NCBI GenBank assembly: GCA_023386645.1
Contig: JAEWJI010000019.1
Location: 1-64,000 of the forward strand
Length of the DNA stretch: 64,000 nt
DNA from: Pseudomonadota bacterium
GTDB lineage: Bacteria; Pseudomonadota; Alphaproteobacteria; Caulobacterales; Caulobacteraceae
Direction of reading: 5' to 3'
Part shown: piece by piece, positions 33,994 through 44,866 of the stretch
How positions within the stretch are numbered: position 1 is the first letter of the stretch
Layout: the number at the start of each line of letters is the position of its first letter
Position numbers and translations under genes: made by a program
The notes under the pieces: model-generated
Seen by the model: the letters and a program-made list of their open reading frames with translations, nothing else
What the model was told of the DNA's origin: nothing
The model's database searches: none

Positions 33994-34788
33994 ATGCTCA
34001 TCGACAGCCACGTCAATCTGCACGCTCCCCAGTTCGACGAGGATCGTGACGCGGTCATCGCCCGCGCACGCCAGGCCGGCGTGAAGCTTATGGTCGAGAT
34101 CTCGGACCGGCTGTCGACCTTCGAGGCCACCCACGGCCTGGCGATGGCCCATCCGGACATCTGGTGCACGGTCGGGGTCCACCCGCACGAGGCCCGGCAC
34201 TACGAGGGGCTGACCGCCGAGCGGCTGATCGAACTGGCGAGCCGCGACCGGGTGGTGGCCATCGGCGAGTGCGGACTGGATTTCCATTATGACCTGAGCC
34301 CCCGCGAGCAGCAGGAAGCGGCGTTCCGCGTCCATATCGAGGCGGCCCGGACCAGCGGTCTGCCGCTCGTGGTCCACACGCGCGACGCGGATGATCGCAT
34401 GGGCGCAATCCTGACAGAGGCCATGGCGGATGGCCCATTCAGGTTCCTGATGCACTGCTACACCTCGGGCGCCGAACTCGCGGAACAGGCGGCGGAAATG
34501 GGTGCCTGGTTCTCGGTTTCCGGGATCGCCACCTTCAAAGCGGCGGAGGAGGTGCGGGCGACGATCCGCGCCATGCCGGCGGATCGCATCATCGTGGAGA
34601 CGGACTGTCCCTATCTGGCGCCGGCGCCGAATCGCGGGCGGCGGAACGAGCCGGCCTATGTCGGACTTGTGCTGGAGAAGCTGGCGGAGATCAGGGGCTG
34701 GAGCATGCGCGAGGCGGAGGAACGCACGACGGATGCCTTCTTCAAGCTGTTTGATCGCATACCCCGGCCAGGTTCATCCGATGCTTGA
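33994..34788 (+). CDS. TatD-family metal-dependent hydrolase/DNase
   Basis: 264-aa TIM-barrel hydrolase. Motifs: DSHVNLHAPQFDEDRD, GVHPHEA, AIGECGLDFHYD, HTRDADD, MHCYTS and ETDCPYLAPAPNRGRRNEP. The first motif has Asn where many TatD proteins have the second His of H-x-H; E. coli TatD itself departs at this site, so this does not argue for loss of function. It overlaps the following MBL gene by 8 bp. Confidence 0.92.
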   Translation: MLIDSHVNLHAPQFDEDRDAVIARARQAGVKLMVEISDRLSTFEATHGLAMAHPDIWCTVGVHPHEARHYEGLTAERLIELASRDRVVAIGECGLDFHYDLSPREQQEAAFRVHIEAARTSGLPLVVHTRDADDRMGAILTEAMADGPFRFLMHCYTSGAELAEQAAEMGAWFSVSGIATFKAAEEVRATIRAMPADRIIVETDCPYLAPAPNRGRRNEPAYVGLVLEKLAEIRGWSMREAEERTTDAFFKLFDRIPRPGSSDA

Positions 34789-35575
34789 GGTGGTGATCCT
34801 GGGGTGCGGTTCCTCGGGCGGCGTGCCGCGAGGCGATGGCGACTGGGGCGCCTGCGACCCCGGCGAACCCAGGAACCGCCGTAGCCGTTGCTCGGCCCTG
34901 GTGCGGCGTCACGGACCGGACGGGGTGACCAATGTCCTGATCGACACCTCGCCGGACCTGCGCGAGCAGGCTCTGAGGGCCGAACTAACCCAGGTGGATG
35001 GGGTGCTCTACACCCATGACCATGCCGACCAGACCCATGGCATCGATGATCTGAGGGTGTTCGCGGCCCGGCGCCGGGCGCGGATTCCGGCCTGGATGGA
35101 CGACGCGACCCATGCGGCGCTGAGCCGGCGGTTCGACTACATTTTCGAGAGTAAGCTGGGCTACCCGGCGCTGCTCGACGCCCGGCCGTTGCCGCCCTTC
35201 GGCGAGCCGTTTGAGATCGACGGGCCCGGCGGGCCGTTACGAGTGATCACCTTCGACCAGGCTCATGGTCCAATCCGGTCGGTCGGCTACCGTATCGGTG
35301 GCTTCGCATACTCCAGCGACGTATCAGACCTCGACGAGGCAGCCATCGAGGCGGTGCGAGGCTGCGATCTCTGGGTGATCGACGCGCTCCGCTGGACGCC
35401 GCATCCGACCCACGCCAACGTCGAGACCGCGCTGCGCTGGATCGAGCATGCGGAGGTCCGGCGGGCGGTCCTGACCAATCTACACATCGATCTCGATTAC
35501 AATGTCTTGGCGCAAGGACTGCCTCGAAACGTGGAGCCTGCATTCGACGGTTGGCGCGCATCGCTCCCCATCTGA
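34781..35575 (+). CDS. MBL-fold metallohydrolase (PhnP-like)
   Basis: 264-aa metallo-beta-lactamase-fold protein. LGCGSSGGVPRGDGDWGACD is the PhnP/RNase-Z-like N terminus, THDHADQTHG is the metal-binding H-x-H-x-D-H, and TFDQAHGP, SSDVSD and NLHIDLDYN supply further ligands. ATG 34781 lies inside the end of tatD, a conserved pairing. PhnP cleaves cyclic ribose phosphates, but no phosphonate genes are nearby, so the substrate is open. Confidence 0.88.
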   Translation: MLEVVILGCGSSGGVPRGDGDWGACDPGEPRNRRSRCSALVRRHGPDGVTNVLIDTSPDLREQALRAELTQVDGVLYTHDHADQTHGIDDLRVFAARRRARIPAWMDDATHAALSRRFDYIFESKLGYPALLDARPLPPFGEPFEIDGPGGPLRVITFDQAHGPIRSVGYRIGGFAYSSDVSDLDEAAIEAVRGCDLWVIDALRWTPHPTHANVETALRWIEHAEVRRAVLTNLHIDLDYNVLAQGLPRNVEPAFDGWRASLPI

Positions 35576-35661
35576 CGGGCTCCATTTTATTTCGCATAAT
35601 ATGTCTTAGGCGACAAACACGCCCGGTCGCGGCGCTGACCGTCCCGCTGCACTCGCCCTCG

Positions 35662-37065
35662 CTAGATGTGCAGCACCCGCTGGTAGGCGTCCAATTGCGA
35701 CTCATGCATCGCTTCGGACATCGTCGGGTGCGGATAGACGATGCCGTGCATGTCCTCTTCCGTCGCCTCCAGGGTGATGGCGGTGACGAAGCCCTGGATC
35801 ATCTCGGTGACCTCGGCGCCGATCATGTGGGCGCCGATCAAGGCGCCGGTCTTCGCGTCGAAGATCGTCTTGACGAAGCCCTCGGTCTCGCCGGCGGCCA
35901 CGGCCTTGCCATTCACGCGGAACGGGAAGCGGCCGACGTTGATTTCGCGACCGGCGGTCTTGGCGGCCTGTTCGGTCAGGCCCACGGAGGCGACCTGCGG
36001 CTGCGTATAGGTGCAGCCGGCGATGGGCGACACGACGTTCGGGGTCTTGTAGCCGGCGATGTGCTCGGCGGCGTGAATGCCCTCGTGAGAGGCCTTGTGC
36101 GCCAGCCAGGGCGCGCCGGCGCAGTCGCCGATGGCGTACAGGCCGTTCACATTGGTTTCGCCGTGAGCGCCCGTCTTGATGTGGCCGCGGTCCAGCTCGA
36201 CACCCAGCGCCTCGAGACCGATGCCATCGGTGTTGGCCACGATGCCGACGGCCGAGATGCAGACCTCGGCCTCTAGTATTTCCGCCGTGCCACCAGTCTC
36301 GATCGAAACCTGGACCCCCTGCCCGCCCTTGGCGACCTTGGTCACCTTGGCGCCGGTGCGAAACCTGATGCCTCGCTTCTCGAACGCCTTCTGAGCGGCC
36401 TTGGCGACCTCCTCATCCTCGACCGGCATGATCCGCTCGACCGCTTCAACGACCGTAACCTCTGCCCCCAAGGCACGGTAGAAGCTGGCGAATTCCAGGC
36501 CGATGGCGCCCGAACCGATGACCACGAACGACTTCGGCAGTCGTTTGGGCGCCAGCGCCTCGCGATAGGCCCAGATACGCTCGCCGTCCGGCTCCAGCCC
36601 GATCTGCGGCAGGCTGCGGGCCCGGGCGCCCACGGCCAGCATGACCGCCTTGGCCTCGAGGTTCCGTAAACCGCCCGCGTTCAGCGTCACCACCACCTTG
36701 GGCGCCGCCCCGCCCTTCTCCAGCTTGGCCGTGCCTTCGATCACCTCGATCTTGTGCTTCTTCATGAGGAAGGCGATGCCCTTACTCATCTGAGCCGCGA
36801 CGCCGCGCGAGCGCTGAATGATGGCGTCGAAGTCAAAGCCGACTTTCTCCGCCGACAGTCCGTAGTCCTTCAGGTGCGACAGGCTCTCGTACTTCTCGCC
36901 GGACTTGAGCAGCGCCTTGGTCGGGATGCAGCCCCAGTTCAGGCAGATGCCGCCCAGGTTCTCGCGCTCGACGATCGCCACCTTCTGGCCCAGCTGGCTG
37001 GCGCGGATGGCGGCCACATAGCCGCCCGGACCAGAACCGATGACGATCAGGTCGAAGTCAGCCAC
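35662..37065 (-). CDS. lpdA: Dihydrolipoyl dehydrogenase (E3)
   Basis: Reoxidises the lipoyl groups of 2-oxoacid dehydrogenase complexes, giving NADH. 467 aa: FAD motif VIGSGPGGYVAA, redox disulfide C41-LNWG-C46, NAD motif VIGSGAIGLEFASFY, and the C-terminal HPTMSEAMHE with catalytic H446 and E451. It follows pdhA, pdhB and pdhC on the same strand but is separated from them by the DUF3667 gene. It probably serves pyruvate dehydrogenase. Confidence 0.95.
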   Translation of the reverse strand: MADFDLIVIGSGPGGYVAAIRASQLGQKVAIVERENLGGICLNWGCIPTKALLKSGEKYESLSHLKDYGLSAEKVGFDFDAIIQRSRGVAAQMSKGIAFLMKKHKIEVIEGTAKLEKGGAAPKVVVTLNAGGLRNLEAKAVMLAVGARARSLPQIGLEPDGERIWAYREALAPKRLPKSFVVIGSGAIGLEFASFYRALGAEVTVVEAVERIMPVEDEEVAKAAQKAFEKRGIRFRTGAKVTKVAKGGQGVQVSIETGGTAEILEAEVCISAVGIVANTDGIGLEALGVELDRGHIKTGAHGETNVNGLYAIGDCAGAPWLAHKASHEGIHAAEHIAGYKTPNVVSPIAGCTYTQPQVASVGLTEQAAKTAGREINVGRFPFRVNGKAVAAGETEGFVKTIFDAKTGALIGAHMIGAEVTEMIQGFVTAITLEATEEDMHGIVYPHPTMSEAMHESQLDAYQRVLHI

Positions 37066-37158
37066 GCGCGTCCTCGCTTCTTTCCGGATGAATCTAGCGT
37101 CCTCTTAACGCGTCAGCCGGCTTGGGGGCCACTCCCCCTGCTCTTCTGAAACGGAAAG

Positions 37159-38136
37159 TCAGGCGGCCAGAAAGGCGACGAAGGCCTCCATGTCCATGGC
37201 CGAGACCGCGATCGCCAGGGCGGCCGGGACCAGGGCGAACAGGACATAGGCCGCCAGATGCGCCGCACTGCGCCAGACGGCCCGCCACCGCGACAGCCCG
37301 TAGTATCGAGACGCGGCCGCCGTGACGTAGGCCAGATACGGAATGATCACCGGCCACGCCGGCAGGCGCGCGCCCCATTTGTTGGCTAGCGCCAGAAGAA
37401 TCAGGAGGGCGAAACCCGTGACATGGCCCCAGAGGGCGAAGATCACGTGCTCCATCAGCATCCGTCTCCGCCCGAACAGCGGCGCCAGCAGCAGGGCGTA
37501 GATCGGCATCAGCAACCACACCACGTTAGGCAGCCAGGCCGCCAGGCGCTCCGAAACGATCGCCTGCTCGCGATTGACCTGGATTTCGTAGAGCAGGTTC
37601 TGGCGGTCCCGTTCGTTGGCCGCCCGCTCCGCCTCAGCCTGAATCGCGGCGGTGACCGCCGGATCGATGGCCGGCTCGATCTGGCGCTGCATCCACAGCT
37701 CGCCTTCGGTTACGTTCTCAAGATGCACGGTGACGCCATCGGGGTCAGCGCGAACCGTGATGGGCCGCCCCGGATCGGTGGGCCGTGCGACATACTGGTA
37801 CATCGAGACGCCAGCGAAGTTCAGCGTCAGGAGGAATAGCGCCGTCATCACCACGAAGAGCTTCGTTGGGCTCTGATACCGGTCGCCGGCGGCGGAACGC
37901 GCAGCCTCCAGCAGCTTTCCCGGGCCGGCCACTAGGGCGACCAGGGTCCGGGCGGTGCGACCATCGACGAGATTGCTTTCGGAAAAGGCTTCCAGCACCC
38001 AATCCCTCAAGGGCCGAGGGCGGGCTTCGGAATCCTGGCCGCAATCGTGGCAGTACCGGCCGACAAGGCTGGCCCCGCACGCGCCGCAGAGCGCCGCGCC
38101 TGAACCGGACCCGCGCTCGCTCTTCCCCTCCGCCAT
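37159..38136 (-). CDS. DUF3667 zinc-ribbon membrane protein
   Basis: 325 aa. The N terminus has a zinc ribbon of two CxxC pairs (CGACGASL, YCHDCGQD), followed by the DUF3667 core and about four membrane helices (QSPTKLFVVMTALFLLTLNF near 90-110, three more after 205). It lies 7 bp after pdhC and before lpdA on the same strand, so it is likely in the pdh transcript. Function unknown. Confidence 0.85.
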   Translation of the reverse strand: MAEGKSERGSGSGAALCGACGASLVGRYCHDCGQDSEARPRPLRDWVLEAFSESNLVDGRTARTLVALVAGPGKLLEAARSAAGDRYQSPTKLFVVMTALFLLTLNFAGVSMYQYVARPTDPGRPITVRADPDGVTVHLENVTEGELWMQRQIEPAIDPAVTAAIQAEAERAANERDRQNLLYEIQVNREQAIVSERLAAWLPNVVWLLMPIYALLLAPLFGRRRMLMEHVIFALWGHVTGFALLILLALANKWGARLPAWPVIIPYLAYVTAAASRYYGLSRWRAVWRSAAHLAAYVLFALVPAALAIAVSAMDMEAFVAFLAA

Positions 38137-38143
38137 CCGGCCG

Positions 38144-39456
38144 TCAGGCCAGCATCGTCACTGGGTCTTCGATCATTGGCTTGAACGCCTGGAGGAACTT
38201 CGCGCCGACCGCGCCGTCCACCACACGGTGATCGCAGGTCAGGGTCACGGTCATCACGGTGGCCACGGCCAGTTGGCCGTTCCTGACGACCGGACGCTGC
38301 TCCCCCGCGCCCACGCTCATGATCGCGCCCTGGGGCTCGTTGATGATTGAGGCGAAGGACTTGATGCCGAACATTCCGAGGTTCGACACGCTGAAGCTGC
38401 CGCCCTGGAACTCCTCGGGTTTCAGCTTGCGGTCGCGGGCGCGCTTGGCCAGGTCCTTGGCCTCGGTGGCGATCTCGGCCAGCGATTTGGTCTCAGCCTT
38501 GCGGATGATGGGCGTGATCAGGCCGCCGTCGATGGCCACGGCCATGGCGATGTCGGCGTTGTGGTGCAGCGCGATGCCTTCAGGCGTGTACGACGCGTTT
38601 GCCTCCGGCACCGCCTTCAGGGCCATGGCGGCGGCCTTGATTATCAGGTCGTTGACCGAGACCTTCACGCCCGAGGCTTCGAGCAGGGTGTTGATCCGAC
38701 CACGCGCGGCCAGCAGGCCGTCGATCTCGCAGTCGATCGTCAGCGGGAAATGCGGCACGTCGCGGAAGCTGTCGGTCAGGCGCCGCGCGATGGCCTTGCG
38801 CATGCCGTCCAGCGGAACGAGGTCGTAGGACCCGGCGGGGATGCCCATCTGCTCCAGCGAGAGCACCTTGCGAGGCTCCGCGCTGGCGGCCTGGGGGATC
38901 GCTGCGGGCGCTTTGCCCGCACCGCCGCCATGCGCCGCTTCGACGTCCCGGCGAACGATGCGGCCGTGCGGACCGGTGCCCTTGATCGATTTCAGATCCA
39001 CGCCGTTCTGGGCGGCGATCCGGCGCGCCAGGGGCGAGGCGAACAACCGGCCGCCGTCGTGGGACTGGCCGGCGGGCGGAGCCTTGGCGCCGGTCTGAGG
39101 CAGTGCGGCTTCGGCGACTTGGACACCCTGCGGCGTGGCGACGGCCTGACCGCTTTCATGGCCGGCCGCCGTGGGCTCGGCCTTCGGTTCGGCGGGTTTC
39201 GGGGCCGGAGCGGCGGCGCCCCCCTCCCCTTTCAGGCGCGCGATGGGTGTATTGACCTTCACGCCCTCGGAGCCTTCGGCCACCAGGATCTCCGCGACCT
39301 CGCCCTCGTCGACCGCCTCGACCTCCATGGTCGCCTTGTCGGTCTCGATCTCGGCGATCACGTCGCCGGCCTTGACGGTGTCGCCGGCTTTCACGTGCCA
39401 CTTGGCAAGGACGCCCTCCTCCATCGTGGGAGACAGGGCGGGCATCAGGATGTCGG

Positions 39457-39460
<4 letters not shown>
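38144..39460 (-). CDS. pdhC: Dihydrolipoamide acetyltransferase (E2 of pyruvate dehydrogenase)
   Basis: Transfers the acetyl group from lipoyl to CoA and forms the core of the complex. 438 aa: lipoyl domain 1-75 with K42 in ETDKATM; Ala/Pro linker; E3/E1-binding domain about 137-175 (ASPLARRIAAQNGVDLKSIK); catalytic domain with TCDHRVVDG, H411 and D415. ATG 39460 overlaps the pdhB stop by 4 bp. The lipoyl domain is nearly identical to that on PdhB. Confidence 0.96.
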
Positions 39461-40836
<1,376 letters not shown>

Positions 40837-40838
40837 GG

Positions 40839-41855
40839 TCAGGCCTCCACGTAGACGTCGGTATAGAGCTCGGACGGGTCCGGCTCGGGGCTTTCCTGGG
40901 CGAACTGGACGGCTTCGGCCACGATGGTCTTGATCTCTGCGTCGATGGCCTTGAGGTCGTCCTCGGTCGCGCCGGCCTGGTCCAGCAAGATCTTCACGTG
41001 CTCGATCGGGTCTCGGGTCTTCTTGACCTCGTCGACCTCCTCCTTGGTCCGGTACTTGGCCGGATCGGACATGGAGTGGCCGCGGTAGCGATAGGTCTTC
41101 ACTTCCAGGATGTAGGGTCCGCCGCCTTCGCGGGCCCGCTTGACCGCCTTCGCCGTCGCGTCGCGGACGGCCAGGACGTCCATGCCGTCAACCTGCTCGC
41201 CAGGAATGCCGAAGGAGGCGCCGCGCATGTAGAGCTCGGTCGTCGCCGAGGCGCGCTCGATGCTCGTGCCCATGGCGTACTGGTTGTTCTCGATGATGAA
41301 GATGGCCGGCAGCTTCCACAGCTGGGCCATGTTGAAGCTCTCGTAGACCTGACCCTGGTTGGCCGCGCCGTCGCCGAAATAGATGAAGCTGACGGAGTCA
41401 TCGCCGCGATAATAGCCGGCGAAGGCCAGGCCGGTGCCGAGCGCCACCTGGGCGCCGACGATGCCGTGCCCGCCGTAGAAGCCGGTCGGCACGTCGAACA
41501 TGTGCATCGACCCGCCCTTGCCCTTGGACGAACCGCCGATGCGTCCCGTGAGCTCGGCCATCACCTCCTTGGGGTCCATGCCGGCGGCCAGCATATGACC
41601 GTGGTCGCGGTAGCCGGTGATGATCTTGTCGTGACCCTGTTTGACGCTCTCCTGAACGCCGACGGCCACGGCCTCCTGGCCGATGTACAGGTGGCAGAAG
41701 CCGCCGATCAGGCCCATGCCGTACAGCTGGCCCGCACGCTCTTCGAAGCGACGGATCAACACCATCTCGCGATAGTAGCGCAGCAGGTCTTCCTTCGAAG
41801 CCTGGGGCGCGTTCGGAATCTTGTCGTCGGTTCTCTTGGCGGCGGCTCTCGCCAT
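40839..41855 (-). CDS. pdhA: Pyruvate dehydrogenase E1 alpha
   Basis: TPP-binding alpha subunit. 338 aa: MVLIRRFEERAGQLYGMGLI, GFCHLYIGQEAVAVG, the TPP motif GDGAANQGQVYESFN ending in NN (IENNQYAMGTS), and the phosphorylation-loop-like YRYRGHSMSDPAKYR. ATG 41855 has GGGAG about 8-9 nt upstream; the longer frame to 41900 adds a basic stretch without similarity to the family. First gene of the pdhABC set. Confidence 0.95.
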   Translation of the reverse strand: MARAAAKRTDDKIPNAPQASKEDLLRYYREMVLIRRFEERAGQLYGMGLIGGFCHLYIGQEAVAVGVQESVKQGHDKIITGYRDHGHMLAAGMDPKEVMAELTGRIGGSSKGKGGSMHMFDVPTGFYGGHGIVGAQVALGTGLAFAGYYRGDDSVSFIYFGDGAANQGQVYESFNMAQLWKLPAIFIIENNQYAMGTSIERASATTELYMRGASFGIPGEQVDGMDVLAVRDATAKAVKRAREGGGPYILEVKTYRYRGHSMSDPAKYRTKEEVDEVKKTRDPIEHVKILLDQAGATEDDLKAIDAEIKTIVAEAVQFAQESPEPDPSELYTDVYVEA

Positions 41856-42002
41856 CCGGCATCTCCCGGGGTGTGGGCCCGTTCGCCGGTCTGGCTTCAT
41901 CCGGGGCCTCTGTCGTTACGGAAGGGCGCTTTAGCAGCCTTCGTTCCCGAAAGGCAAAGACGCCCGGCTTGGCCGTAACGAAAGTTCAGCCGGCCGGTTC
42001 AG

Positions 42003-42344
42003 TCAGGCGTGAGGCGTCAGTCGCACGACGTAGTCGCGAGGGTCGGTGAAGCCCAGAACCGCCCTCGCCCGCTCTTCCAACAGGTCGCGAGACAGGTGAT
42101 CGGTGCGCAGGTAGCGCACACGCACTTCCAGGTCGGCCCGTTGCTCGGTGAGCTGTTGAAGCTCCTGCGTCCGCGCTTGGAGCATGGCCTCCCGCGCCCG
42201 CCCGCTAAGCAGCCCCCGCTCGCCCGTGAGGGCCTGAACGCCCAGGTAAAGGACCGCCAGCAACAGGGCGAGGGACAGGGTGTAGGGCTTCATTCGTTCG
42301 GGCACTTCGAACGCTCCTTCTGAGCGCGGACTCTTGATCACCAA
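42003..42344 (-). CDS. ftsB: FtsB/DivIC-type septum formation protein
   Basis: Small bitopic division protein that bridges FtsL and FtsQ. 113 aa: short cytoplasmic tail, one membrane helix (YTLSLALLLAVLYLGVQAL), then a coiled coil (about 50-80, rich in Glu, Gln, Arg, Leu) and the terminal RAVLGFTDPRDYVVR. It lies between eno and pdhA, the usual alphaproteobacterial place. An internal ATG (MKPYTL) could also be the start. Confidence 0.85.
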   Translation of the reverse strand: MVIKSPRSEGAFEVPERMKPYTLSLALLLAVLYLGVQALTGERGLLSGRAREAMLQARTQELQQLTEQRADLEVRVRYLRTDHLSRDLLEERARAVLGFTDPRDYVVRLTPHA

Positions 42345-42425
42345 GTCCTGACCGAAAATGCCTAATGAACCGTAGCTTGGCCGTTCATTCTCCTTCCCAC
42401 CCCTCAGCGCGGAGAACGGAGAACA

Positions 42426-43706
42426 TCAGCGGCTCAGCAGCATGCCGTCGCCGAAATAGACGCCCTGATCGCCCAGCATCTCTTCGATCCGGAGCAGCTG
42501 GTTGTACTTGGCGGTGCGATCCGAGCGGGCGAGCGAGCCAGTCTTGATCTGTCCGCAGTTGGTGGCGACGGCCAGGTCGGCGATGGTCGCGTCCTCGGTC
42601 TCGCCCGAGCGATGGCTCATCACGGCGGTGTAGCCGGCGCGGGTGGCCATATCGACCGCGTCCAGCGTCTCCGACAGGGTGCCGATCTGGTTGACCTTGA
42701 TCAGAATGGAGTTGGCCAGCCCCTCGCCGATGCCGGCGGCCAGGCGGGCTGGGTTGGTGACGAACAGGTCGTCGCCGACAAGCTGGAGCCGGTCGCCCAG
42801 TCGCTCGGTCAGTAGGCGCCAGCCATCGAAGTCGTCCTCGGCCATGCCGTCCTCGATCGAGACGATCGGGAACCGTTCGCACAGGTCCGCCAGGTAGGCG
42901 GCCATGCCGTCCGAATCGAGCGACTTGCCCTCGCCGGTCAGGGCGTACTTGCCGTCCTTGAAGAACTCGGTCGCCGCCACGTCGAGGCCAAGGTGGAAGT
43001 CTTCGCCCGCCAGATAGCCGGCCGCCTGGCCCGCCTTAGTGATGAAGCTCAGCGCCTCTTCGGCCGAGGCGAGGTTGGGGGCGAAGCCGCCCTCGTCGCC
43101 GACGTTGGTGTTGTGGCCCGCGTCCTTCAGCTGCTTCTTTAGGGCGTGGAAGATCTCGGCCCCCATGCGCAGGGCCTCGGAGAAGCTGTCCGCGCCGGTC
43201 GGCAGGATCATGAACTCCTGGATGTCGATCGGATTGTCGGCGTGCGCCCCGCCGTTGATGATGTTCATCATCGGCGTCGGCAGGACCCGGGCCGAGACCC
43301 CGCCCAGGTAGCGGTGCAGCGGCAGGTCGCTGGAGATGGCGCTGGCCTTGGCGACCGCCAGGGAGACGCCCAGGATGGCGTTGGCGCCCAGCCGGCCCTT
43401 GTTCTCAGTGCCGTCGAGCGAGATCATGGTCTCGTCGATGCGACGCTGGTCCTCGGCGTCCATGCCGGAAAGAGCGTCGAATATCTCGCCATTGACGGCG
43501 TCCACGGCGTTCTGGACGCCCTTGCCGCCCCACAGGTCCTTGTCGCCGTCGCGCAGTTCGATGGCTTCGTGGGCGCCGGTCGAGGCGCCCGACGGCACAG
43601 CGGCGCGGCCGAAGCTGCCGTCTTCCAAGATGACGTCCACCTCCACCGTCGGATTGCCCCGGGAATCGAGGATCTGGCGGGCGACGATGTCGGCGATGTC
43701 GGTCAT
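42426..43706 (-). CDS. eno: Enolase
   Basis: Converts 2-phosphoglycerate to phosphoenolpyruvate. 426 aa: IVARQILDSRGNPTVEVDV, GRAAVPSGASTGAHEA, MNIINGGAHADN, SIEDGMAEDD, the catalytic-lysine segment ILIKVNQIGTL and VMSHRSGETED. ATG 43706 is the family start; the longer frame adds 19 basic residues. Confidence 0.97.
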   Translation of the reverse strand: MTDIADIVARQILDSRGNPTVEVDVILEDGSFGRAAVPSGASTGAHEAIELRDGDKDLWGGKGVQNAVDAVNGEIFDALSGMDAEDQRRIDETMISLDGTENKGRLGANAILGVSLAVAKASAISSDLPLHRYLGGVSARVLPTPMMNIINGGAHADNPIDIQEFMILPTGADSFSEALRMGAEIFHALKKQLKDAGHNTNVGDEGGFAPNLASAEEALSFITKAGQAAGYLAGEDFHLGLDVAATEFFKDGKYALTGEGKSLDSDGMAAYLADLCERFPIVSIEDGMAEDDFDGWRLLTERLGDRLQLVGDDLFVTNPARLAAGIGEGLANSILIKVNQIGTLSETLDAVDMATRAGYTAVMSHRSGETEDATIADLAVATNCGQIKTGSLARSDRTAKYNQLLRIEEMLGDQGVYFGDGMLLSR

Positions 43707-43772
43707 GGCGGGCTCCGGCTGAAGGCGTGGCCGGGCTTTAGCCCGCGTCGCGGGCCGCGCCAACCGGGCGCG

Positions 43773-44399
43773 TCAGAAGCAGCCTTCGACCAGCTGGATC
43801 GCGGGCGCGCCCGCATGGATCATCTGCACGCGACCCTCCGCGTTGATCTCGTAGCGGATTCCCCGTGCGTTAGGGTCCTGCACATAGGCGTTCGAGCCGC
43901 CGCGCGACCAGGCGAACAGGTCCTCGGCCGGCGCGGGAGCGTATTTGTGGGGCTGAGCGATCAGGGCGGCGCCGTAAGCCTGCCTGACCGCAGCGGCCGT
44001 GTCGCCCAGACCCACGCCCCGATCCGTCTTGATCGCCGACTGGCGGATCAAGGTGATGCGGGCCAACCGGCCGTCCTGGATCATCACATTCACGCCCTCG
44101 GGGGCGCGGGCCGGATGGAACTCGTCGCAGACCGCGGGCTCCGCGCCGCCGACCTGGCCGGGATTGGCGTCCGGTCCCGCTACAGCGGTCAGTTCGGCCA
44201 GGGTCATGCCGATTCGCATCTCGCCCAGGCCTTCCGACGTCAGCACGTTGGCCGGAGCCGGGGTCGGCGTGGTTGACGGTGTCTGAGGCGCCTGCGCGCC
44301 AGGGCTCGCCGGCTCGCCCGGCGCGGTCGCGGGTTCAGGCGCTCCGCAGGCGGACAAGCTCAGCGCGGCGACGGACGCGAGAACAGCGGTGCGGATCAT
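43773..44399 (-). CDS. Putative lipoprotein, unknown function
   Basis: 208 aa with a signal peptide and lipobox (ALSLSACG, Cys near residue 18), then a Pro/Ala/Thr-rich linker to about 55 and a compact domain (EGLGEMRIGMTLAELTAVAG, GVGLGDTAAAVRQAYG). The pattern of two 'G-x-x-x-G-x-T-x-x-x-V' halves recalls small periplasmic outer-membrane-associated proteins, but I cannot name it. ATG 44399 is chosen because the signal peptide begins there. Confidence 0.75.
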   Translation of the reverse strand: MIRTAVLASVAALSLSACGAPEPATAPGEPASPGAQAPQTPSTTPTPAPANVLTSEGLGEMRIGMTLAELTAVAGPDANPGQVGGAEPAVCDEFHPARAPEGVNVMIQDGRLARITLIRQSAIKTDRGVGLGDTAAAVRQAYGAALIAQPHKYAPAPAEDLFAWSRGGSNAYVQDPNARGIRYEINAEGRVQMIHAGAPAIQLVEGCF

Positions 44400-44436
44400 G
44401 GTCGGCTCCAGATGACGGCTGGCCGACACAACGCAC

Positions 44437-44465
44437 GAAAACGGCGCGCGAAGCTATCGCGCGCC
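44437..44465 (-). terminator. Intrinsic terminator after rpmF
   Basis: On the minus strand GGCGCGCG and CGCGCGCC make an 8-bp G+C stem with a 7-nt loop, followed by GTTTTC. It starts about 27 nt after the rpmF stop and ahead of the lipoprotein gene. Confidence 0.6.
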
Positions 44466-44491
44466 GCAAATCGGCAACGACGAAGGAGAGA

Positions 44492-44674
44492 CTAGTCTTC
44501 CTTGGGCGTCAGGACCTGGCGACCGCGATAGGTGCCGGTCTTCAGGTCGATGTGGTGCGGGCGCTTCAACTCGCCGGTGTCCTTGTCCTCGACGTAGGCG
44601 TTCGTGCCCAGGGCGTCGTGGGCGCGGCGCATGTTGCGACGCGAGGGGGAGACTTTGCGCTTCGGAACGGCCAT
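44492..44674 (-). CDS. rpmF: Ribosomal protein bL32
   Basis: 60-aa protein of the large ribosomal subunit: MAVPKRKVSPSRRNMRRAHD, RPHHIDLKTGTYRG. It lacks the two CxxC pairs of zinc-type L32, as is usual in alphaproteobacteria. ATG 44674 is certain from the family; the frame is open further upstream without coding support. Confidence 0.96.
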   Translation of the reverse strand: MAVPKRKVSPSRRNMRRAHDALGTNAYVEDKDTGELKRPHHIDLKTGTYRGRQVLTPKED

Positions 44675-44866
44675 GTCCGTCTCAATCTTCAGGCTTGGGC
44701 GCCTGCCGAACGGATCGGGCCAGCGCGAAAACAACAGCGGCGGCCCTTCACAGAGCCGCCACGCGAGGCGGGGCTTATGCCGGATGTCCCGCCGCATTTC
44801 AAGGGCCGACGGCGTCTTGCGCGACGCCACTCGATCTCCTCCTATCCGAGGGGGAGGAGACCCGCC

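Noticed and set aside
33994..34788. Loss of the H-x-H motif in TatD as evidence of inactivity
   Set aside because: E. coli TatD also departs from H-x-H at this position; all other metal-site motifs are present.
35576..35661. Terminator between the convergent MBL and lpdA genes
   Set aside because: No stem followed by a T-run could be found in either direction.
44273..44866. N-terminal extension of the small membrane protein frame
   Set aside because: The upstream frame is antisense to rpmF and the lipoprotein gene; a strong ribosome site marks ATG 44867 as the start.
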